From positions 1-5,254 of the forward strand of contig JABMRN010000191.1 of assembly GCA_013202515.1 (NCBI GenBank): 5,254 nucleotides of DNA. The letters are read 5' to 3'. Origin of the DNA: Candidatus Omnitrophota bacterium (lineage in GTDB: Bacteria; Omnitrophota; Gorgyraeia; JABMRN01). Under the pieces are notes generated by a model. That model saw nothing but the letters and a program-made list of their open reading frames with translations, did not search any database and was not told the origin of the DNA. Below are positions 1 through 5,254 of this stretch, piece by piece (the first letter of the stretch is position 1; each line of letters opens with the position of its first letter). Both the position numbers and the translations under genes were made by a program.

Positions 1-516
1 ATATAATTCCGCCGCCCTCATCTGATAAAGACTCTTTTTGTTCAGGCCCACTTCCTCTATGGAGCTTCGCAAAAGGGCGAATTCTACCAATTCCTCGCGG
101 GTCATTCTTTTTCTGGCTTCGTGGGTTAATGCAAAAAATAATTGCGGCTTAGCACTATCTATGATCTTCCTTATTATCTCTTTTCCTTCTTCTGTATCCA
201 TGGCAAAATCAGCGTCTGATAAGTCAAGAAGCGCCATAAAACAGGGACCCCTTCTCGATATTTTGTAATACCGCGCCTTTTCCTCCAGTTTTTTAAGCCA
301 CCTATCTTTTTCTTGGCCGTCTAAAAATACAACTTCAACATTTTTATTGCCTGCTATATTTTTTATACTAGAAAGGATGCTTTCTTCGGTTACTCCCCTG
401 ATAAGATTCAAATGCCCTTTAGGTATACCTATTACGGTAAGAGGTAATGCAGACCGACGGACATGTTTTACGATTGTCGCCGGAAGGAAGAGCGTTTCCA
501 TAATAATTCTAACTGT
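1..516 (-). other. Protein region: C-terminal alpha/beta segment, unassigned, continues past the window
   Basis: Residues 1580-1751. After the membrane hairpin and a basic segment (KHVRR), strand and helix alternate: PLTVIGIP, a helix, VEVVFLDG, a helix with many Lys and Glu, FMALLDLS, a helix, QLFFALTH, and further charged helices. This is the pattern of a Rossmann-like or receiver-like alpha/beta sandwich, but no phosphate-binding glycine loop or known active-site motif is present. The frame is still open at the window end. I do not recognise the family. Confidence 0.5.
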
Positions 517-3500
517 GAATGAAACAAGCCTCATAAGGGTAAGCGTTAAAAGCATTAAAATAAATGCTCCCATCGCTGTTTTCCTTTTTGCTCCCGCGAA
601 CCTTTCTTTTTCCGCTTTCTTGTAAAAATATAGTATTACTGTACCCGCCAAAACAGCCAAAATCGCGAGCGCCGCTACGACAGCACCGGCCTCATTAGTC
701 ATAAAGGGTATTTTCGTAAAAGGTTTTGCTGCGGAAAATAAATTCGTCTCGAATCCTGCCCAAATCGGAAAGCAAGCAAGAGTGCTGGATGAAACCATTT
801 GTTTAATTATTTCAGCACCCAAAGCAGGCAATCCGTGCTTTTTCGATATTCTCATACTAACATCTTCTACAAGATTTCTTAAAGCTTCATTGACATCCCT
901 TTCGCCTATAGCTTCGAAACATTCCTTCATTGATACATTTCTTAAATATGTTTTTAACTCTCCTATACTATAGCTGCTGCAAACAGGTGTAATGGCAATA
1001 TGATCGTATTTTTGCATAAGTCCGTTTAGATAAAATAGAAATTTTCTTGAATTGGACAATTCTCCACAAGCAATAATCTCTATTCTATTTTCTTCATCCT
1101 GTTTGCTGTTAAATTCGTTTGCCTGCCTTACGGCGTTATCTACATTTCTCATGAAGGGGGGGTATATTCCGTGATACGCCGGTTCCAGCCTTTCATCGTT
1201 CCTATCCATGCTTTCGGCAAAACTTCGTTTAGCAAGGTCATTAGTGCCTATGCTGATATAATCGAAAAATCCCAATTCCAAAATAGCCTCTACGGAGTTA
1301 CAGGCATTCGGCGTCTCTATCATGGCTCCAAACTTGATAGCTTCTATATCGGCTTGGGGGATTCCTTCCTCTATTAATTCCGGTATTATTCCTTTTTTAC
1401 CGCGCTCGCTGTTTCCGCGTACCAGATCCTTAAGCGCATAGGCCTGCTCCTCATTCTCCACCATGGGAATGGTAATTCTTAAATTTTTTCTTTTACTCTG
1501 AGCATAGGCGCGTGCAAGCGCCCTTATTTCTTTTCTTATAATTTCTATTCCTTTCGGATGTTCAAAATAAAAAAGGACTCCTTCCACGGGCCTTTCTTCT
1601 GAAGCGTCTACCGTTCCTTCTCTGACAGCGTCTTTTATAGAAACCATATCGACTAATTTATCCTTTTCCATATCAAGGGTCCTAAAAGCAACCATACCTT
1701 CCGAAGCATCTGATGCTTCTAATGCAGCTTTAGCGATATCATCTTCTGTCGGCTCTTCTTTTCTCATATACATATTTTCTAATCTCACGAGGCCAATGCC
1801 GGAAGCCCCGAAACCCGTTATAAGAGAGGCGTCCGGGCTCACCCTAGGTATATCAGACAAAAACCTCATAGCGTATCCATCGGTTGTAGCTGCCTCTTCA
1901 CTTGAATGCTTATCGTAGATGACATCCGATGCGCGATTTTCCGCAATAATATTCATATAATGACTCATCAAATCAGGATTAGCATCAGTGTTAACCAAAA
2001 TGTGTTGCCTCCCACCATCAACAATGACTTGATCTCCGGTATTGAGGAGCTCTGCTTCAGGTACACCCGGAATAATTATAATACCTTTTTTTCTGCCCGG
2101 CATAAGCATATCCTTAGCCGTAATAACCCAGTGGCTTCTTGAATTTCCACATTTGGTGACTATAGCCCTTATGTTGGGGTTTTTTTCTATAAAATCGTAA
2201 AAGAAAAGCTGATCCATGCTGTTTGTCACGTAAATAGTGCGCGCCTGTTCATCCTCTGAATATACTGGAATTTTCGGACCTTCGAGTAAATAAGTAAAGA
2301 GCGATGATATGTAATTAACCACCACAGATTCTTCAGGATGTTCTCCAATATAGGAATCCGCCAGATTGCGGACAATGTGGCTCGCGGTACACCCTCCGGG
2401 AGTTATTGCATCGCAAGCTTTTTCCTTAAGGACATTGAGAAAACTATTCGCCTCTTCAAGCATGTCGGGAGAAATCGAACCTCTTATCTCGCTCAACACT
2501 TCTTCTACCCGTCTTTTTTCTGTTTCAATACATTGCGAAGATTCCGGCATAGCATGGCCGTAATTATGCAGCATCCTGAGCATTTCGGTCATGGCACCGT
2601 ATCCGTCAAGCATGCCCTCAAGCATCTGAACGCGCTTTTGATATTCCTCATTACCCTCTCTTGTGTGGGGACATTCTCTTCTGATATTCACTATTTGCTC
2701 CATGAATGACTCCGCTTGCGGCCCATATTCTTGCTGTATTTTTCTTTTTAATTCAATATATGCCTTTCTTTTCTTTTCTTTAACGAATGTTTCCAGATGC
2801 GTAACTTCGTTATCAATAATAAATAGTAAAACCTCTATAGCGCTTGCGGCTGCTTCTGTCTGAGCCTCATTAATTTTATTGCTGAAACTTTGCTTCAGAG
2901 CATCCGCTACAGCATGTAGATTTACAATTTCTTCCGCAACGTCGTTGTCGCTATCCAGATATGTAAAGGAATCGATATACGCATTTAGCATACTTAGAAA
3001 TCCGTTGCAAAGTTCAACGTCTTCATGCTGCTGATTTTCTCTTAATGCAGAAATATATTCTGTCATTGCACGGTCAAACATAAATAAAGCATTTTTCCCT
3101 TTTCTCTCTAATTGTCTATAGGCGTCCTCCACCATTTCTTGTATTCGCGCCTTGGACACATCGCTTATAAGACTATCTGGTAAAGTTTGTGTGAAAAATT
3201 CATCCATGTGCTCCCTATGAGCAGCTATTTTGAGCTCCCTTTGTCTTATGGTATCTTTCTCAGTCCATATATCCTGATCGATAATTGTCAGATGATTGAC
3301 AAAGGCCTCAACTTTCCTTACTGTAAGAAATTCAACGTCATGGGATGTGATAGAAGGAACGGCAATTTCGGTGACAATGGCGGCTTTAATTTTCTGATTG
3401 ACGTCCTCCAATAACACCTTTAATTCGGTATCGCTGTCCAAAATATCCGCGCAATTTACGGGTATGTATTCCTTATTACTGAAAGCGGCTTCAAGCTCAC

Positions 3501-5253
3501 TTATTTCTTCCTCGGTCAAAGGCTTTTTCGAGAAGTCATTTGTTATCTCATAAACATAAACACTTTGCCTGGGTTCGCTATCCATTGCGCACCCCCACTG
3601 CGGATCTGAATCTATAACAACACTATCACCATCTGTCTGCACAAAAATACTGGTAATATCGTTAAAGTATCCGGGGTATTCATTTCCGAATACAATTACT
3701 TCCGTGTGCGCAGCATCAGTCGGATTATATATATATACGTAGTGCGCGCCTTCATCCGCCTCACCGTAACGGCCAGCCATGTACATATAAGCATAAGCAG
3801 TTTCATTAATAATCCTATCCATAGATGCACGTCTTCTGTGCTCGGGAGGCATAGACTCAAGAAAATCATTAAAAAACGCCTGCGGGGCGTCTTTTAATCT
3901 CGCTATCATCTCATCCGTGAGTATTTTATGTCGGTGGGTTGCAAACATCTCCGCGTATGTTCCGGAAGTTTCGGACCTGCGCGGCACAAACGGGAAGAGG
4001 GCAGCAAGATAATATTTGCCATCTCCCATATCAACCCCTAAAGCATATTCTAAAATAAAAATAGTAGCTAAAACCAATGCCGAAAGGAATAGCCACCTAG
4101 CAATTGCAGAACAAATCCTGCCTAATTTATGGAGAGCACTATCCGGCAGAACACTTTTCTTAGATAAGGCCAGCCTGTGCTTCATACTACCCATTGCCCT
4201 CCTCTGGGCTAATACGCGTCGGAGCATCTTCGGCGCTTCTTTTGTCATGCTGAATGTTCTGGGAGAAGGCGATTCAATCCACGAAATCCCCACTTCCTTG
4301 AGCCTATAATGTGCAACAGGCTTGGCTAAAAGCAAAAGTTCCGTGTCAAAAGCAAGCGTATTATCTTTGGCTAACCATAATATTTCAGAAAGTACCTCTC
4401 TTATAAAAAGCTTGAAACCCCTCTGTGTATCTCGAATTTTCCACAAAAACCAAAGTATTAATCTTACGCACCAGTTATATATTCTGCTGGATAGTTTTGC
4501 CATAAAAAGCATATCCTCCCTTGATGCACCGCTTACCCATCTGGAACCTAAAGCTACGTCAGCTTTATTATCGTATAACGGCTTTATTAAAAGACCTATC
4601 TGACGATGTATCGAGCTATCAACATCGTAATAGCCGATATAATCAGCATCTGTTTCATGAAGAGCGTATTCCATCCCAAGATGAACTGCCCCGCCTTTTT
4701 TACCTTTTTTCTCTTCCGGCTTTATTTGCTTAATAACTACCAGGGAAGGATCAAAATTTCTTTCTTCACACATTTGACTCCAGAGCTTTTTTATCACTGC
4801 AACTGAATCGTCAGTGCTAGCATCATCTACAATAATTAACTGCCAGCTGAAATTATCAGGATTCGTCTCTCTTAGCTCTTCAAGTTCTAATATCTTTTTT
4901 CTAAACGCATCCTCGCCTGAAGGTTCCAGGGCTATGGATTCATTGTATATCGGCATAGTCATTGCAATCTTTAGAGGCGCACTAATCTTCCTCACAGCAT
5001 CGAGTGACAACCGGACATTCTCTGCTCTTTCTTGTAACGATTGCGGTTCTATCCCCAATTCTTTTTCTATTTTTTTTATTGCTTTTTTTGTTATTATCCC
5101 AGGGCCAAAAGCCATGAGGCCCGGCACATGCCATTTAAATTGTTCGTGACTAACTATCTCCCGCCAGCTGGCAGGGGATAGTTTTCTAAGTATGCCTAAG
5201 GCAAGTTCATCGTGGCCAATGTCGTGTATAGACGCTTTTAGAATGGCTTTTAA
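1..5253 (-). CDS. Giant multidomain membrane protein, internal fragment (GT2 glycosyltransferase + PTS Enzyme I-like)
   Basis: One reading frame stays open for all 1,751 codons, and I translated every 60-base line without meeting a stop or frame change. No start or stop codon can be assigned, so the protein is longer than the window at both ends. Visible order: helical region (residues 1-93), family 2 glycosyltransferase (94-335), transmembrane helix (about 387-405), unassigned alpha/beta and helical linker (406-849), Enzyme I-like region (850-1450), two transmembrane helices (about 1522-1544 and 1560-1579), unassigned alpha/beta region (1580-1751). Bacterial Enzyme I is normally a free protein of about 570 residues, and ALG5/DPM1-type enzymes are normally about 230-330 residues, so this fusion is far outside family norms. 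Conserved motifs in both enzyme regions share the same frame, which argues strongly for real coding. The product is probably a membrane-anchored enzyme or scaffold; its overall function is unknown. Giant proteins of this style suggest Omnitrophota, but this is inferred. Confidence 0.96.
517..690 (-). other. Transmembrane hairpin with basic turn
   Basis: Residues about 1522-1544 (Ala/Val/Leu/Ile/Gly-rich, ending LYFY) and 1560-1579 (GAFILMLLTLTLM core) are two hydrophobic helices. They are joined by a 15-residue turn with seven Lys or Arg (KKAEKERFAGAKRK), which should be cytoplasmic. A third, weaker hydrophobic stretch (1582-1595) follows and may lie along the membrane. Before the hairpin, residues 1451-1521 (bases 691-903) hold a helix that closes the barrel region and a hydrophobic stretch with Trp and Phe that looks membrane-proximal. 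With the helix at 387-405 this makes three confident membrane segments. Confidence 0.8.
904..1881 (-). other. Protein domain: PEP-binding TIM barrel, PTS Enzyme I-like
   Basis: Residues about 1125-1450 follow the C-terminal PEP-binding barrel of Enzyme I motif by motif: ASGIGLVRLENMYM (1150-1163; family GAEGIGLxRTExLxM), RTLDMEKDK (1191-1199; family RTxDxGGDK), ITIPMV (1260-1265), GAMIETP (1309-1315), SIGTNDL (1334-1340), MDR (1349-1351), CGE (1396-1398) and a closing ITPVCSSYSIGELKTYLR. Equivalents of the PEP- and metal-binding residues Arg, Arg, Lys, Glu, Asn-Asp, Arg and the catalytic Cys are present. The family's FLGxR segment is VEGVL here, so that arginine is replaced by Leu1227, and two extra residues sit between GTNDL and the next Arg. 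RTxD...DK and CGE favour Enzyme I over pyruvate phosphate dikinase or PEP synthase. The name ptsI is not given because of the fusion and the divergence. Confidence 0.9.
1969..2244 (-). other. Protein domain: PEP-utilizing phosphohistidine swivel domain, Enzyme I-like
   Basis: Residues about 1004-1095. In Enzyme I this domain carries the histidine that takes phosphate from PEP and passes it to HPr. The order here matches: strand TIYVTN, helix, AIVTKCGNSRSH with His1041 in the active position, an AK pair where the family usually has AR, then IIIIPG, GDQVIVDGG and HILVNTD, the usual closing strands (family GDxVIVDG...VIVNP). The loop before the histidine is degenerate: GNSRSH instead of the usual GGxTSH, so the second Gly and the Thr are lost. 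There is also a basic insertion (GRKKG, 1053-1057) before the IIIIPG strand. The fold call is firm; phosphotransfer activity is uncertain. Confidence 0.85.
2245..2706 (-). other. Protein region: helical part of the Enzyme I-like module (HPr-binding domain position)
   Basis: Residues 850-1003 lie immediately before the phosphohistidine swivel, exactly where free Enzyme I carries its helical HPr-binding subdomain. The last stretch (about 955-994) resembles the corresponding E. coli helices in pattern: a TAxH-type helix start, an acidic turn, then a helix ending in YLLEG, next to the RNILG-type end in E. coli. The rest is all-helical but not alignable by eye. Assignment rests mainly on position, so HPr binding is uncertain. 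Confidence 0.45.
2707..3540 (-). other. Protein region: long charged helical linker, unassigned
   Basis: Residues 572-849 are dominated by Glu, Lys, Gln, Asp and Arg with hydrophobic residues spaced as in long amphipathic helices or helical bundles, and very few Gly or Pro after about residue 640. No transmembrane segment and no clear short repeat is visible. A strand-like patch near residues 625-650 (EIAVPSITSHD) could be a highly diverged counterpart of the N-terminal strand of Enzyme I, which in that family precedes the helical HPr-binding insert, but the match is too weak to rely on. The region may act as a spacer or binding surface. Confidence 0.45.
3541..4038 (-). other. Protein region: alpha/beta segment of unknown family
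   Basis: Residues 406-571. A helical portion (about 435-500) is followed by a strand-rich portion (about 503-570) with alternating hydrophobic and aromatic residues such as HYVYIYNP and TEVIVFGNEYPGYF, and an Asp-rich turn near 540-551. It looks like a small folded beta-containing domain, not a disordered linker. I recognise no family motif. If the preceding helix spans the membrane, this region lies outside the cytoplasm. Confidence 0.5.
4039..4095 (-). other. Transmembrane helix after the glycosyltransferase
   Basis: Residues about 387-405 are an uninterrupted hydrophobic run (WLFLSALVLATIFILEYAL) with one Glu near its end. The 50 residues before it (336-386; bases 4096-4248) are rich in Arg and Lys, and those after it are neutral to acidic. 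The positive-inside rule therefore places the glycosyltransferase in the cytoplasm and the following linker outside. The single Glu and moderate length leave some doubt whether it fully spans the membrane. Confidence 0.75.
4249..4974 (-). other. Protein domain: GT-A family 2 glycosyltransferase, ALG5/DPM1-like
   Basis: Residues 94-335 carry the motifs of family 2 glycosyltransferases in the right order and spacing. These are an opening strand ending in MPIYNES (100-106), the nucleotide-binding VDDASTDDS (142-150), KKGGAVHLGM (185-194), a metal-binding DxD as DVD (210-212), GSRW (236-239), DTQRGFKLF (275-283) and FDTELL (302-307), followed by a KEVGISW segment (319-325). The GGAVxLGM, DTQxGFKLF and KEVxxxW signatures are typical of dolichyl-phosphate glucose or mannose synthases (ALG5, DPM1) and their bacterial polyprenyl-phosphate relatives. 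Such enzymes move a sugar from a nucleotide donor to a polyprenyl phosphate on the cytoplasmic face of the membrane. The hydrophobic stretch at 258-272 just before DTQ also occurs in these relatives and probably lies on the membrane surface. All expected motifs are intact, so an active enzyme is likely. Donor sugar and acceptor cannot be read from the sequence. Confidence 0.9.
4975..5253 (-). other. Protein region: helical segment before the glycosyltransferase, unassigned
   Basis: Residues 1-93 of the fragment. The sequence is mainly amphipathic helix, with a lysine-rich stretch near residues 76-85 encoded by two long A runs, and ends in a probable helix leading directly into the first strand of the glycosyltransferase. 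It contains several His and Trp residues (for example around residues 50-63) but no motif I recognise. It is the tail of a larger upstream part that is not in the window, so its family cannot be judged. Confidence 0.5.
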
Positions 5254-5254
5254 A

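Noticed and set aside
1703..1719. Perfect inverted repeat with 8-base arms around one base (GAAGCATC / GATGCTTC)
   Set aside because: It lies inside coding sequence for an EASDASE stretch, has no usable loop and no T run after it, so it is not a terminator; the symmetry follows from the repeated Glu/Ala/Ser/Asp codons.
904..2244. Pyruvate phosphate dikinase or PEP synthase as the identity of the PEP-utilizing module
   Set aside because: There is no ATP-grasp domain before the swivel in the window, and the RTxD...DK and CGE motifs fit Enzyme I better.
2356..2400. A second GG-x-T-x-SH-like motif (GGCTASH, His959) upstream of His1041
   Set aside because: It resembles the Enzyme I phosphohistidine loop but has an extra residue, is not preceded by the swivel strands, and its surroundings align better with the helical domain; His1041 is followed by the full set of swivel strands. 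Probably chance.
3726..3737. (TA)6 tract resembling a promoter or AT-rich regulatory element
   Set aside because: It encodes part of an alternating Tyr/Val/Ile strand within the open frame, and there is no gene start nearby.
2245..4038. A hidden gene boundary between the glycosyltransferase and the Enzyme I-like module
   Set aside because: Internal Met codons exist, but there is no stop codon before any of them in this frame and no clear ribosome binding site with spacing that would mark a separate start.
38..5149. Numerous plus-strand ORFs of 60-123 codons
   Set aside because: All lie antisense to the long minus-strand frame that carries conserved enzyme motifs; none shows a ribosome binding site, family motif or sensible protein composition.

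Overview
The whole window is the inside of one very large gene on the minus strand. Reading the reverse complement from base 5253 down to base 1 gives 1,751 consecutive sense codons with no stop, no frameshift and no intergenic gap, so both the start and the end of the protein lie outside the window. The short plus-strand ORFs are antisense shadows of it. There are no RNA genes, promoters, terminators, mobile elements or CRISPR arrays that I can support.

From N to C terminus (high to low coordinates) the visible part contains: (1) a helical stretch of about 93 residues with no recognised family; (2) a family 2 glycosyltransferase resembling polyprenyl/dolichyl-phosphate sugar synthases (ALG5/DPM1 type); (3) a strongly basic segment followed by one transmembrane helix; (4) about 450 residues of unassigned sequence, first mixed alpha/beta and then mostly charged helix; (5) a region like Enzyme I of the PEP:sugar phosphotransferase system (PtsI), with a helical part, a phosphohistidine swivel part and a PEP-binding TIM-barrel part; (6) a pair of transmembrane helices with a Lys/Arg-rich turn; (7) an unrecognised soluble alpha/beta region running off the window end.

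The positive-inside rule suggests that the glycosyltransferase is cytoplasmic, while the helical linker and Enzyme I-like region, flanked by membrane segments, lie on the other side of the membrane. That is unexpected for a PEP-dependent enzyme and is the most interesting point here. Most Enzyme I active-site positions are kept (His1041, Arg1157, Arg1191, Lys1199, Glu1313, Asn1338-Asp1339, Arg1351, Cys1396; numbers count from the first complete codon in the window), but the phosphohistidine loop is degenerate and one phosphate-binding arginine is replaced.

The organism is a bacterium of moderate to low GC, rich in AGA/AGG, ATA and TTA codons. Giant multidomain membrane proteins mixing unrelated enzyme domains are known from Omnitrophota (formerly candidate phylum OP3), and that is my best guess, but it is inference; the sequence alone does not fix the phylum.
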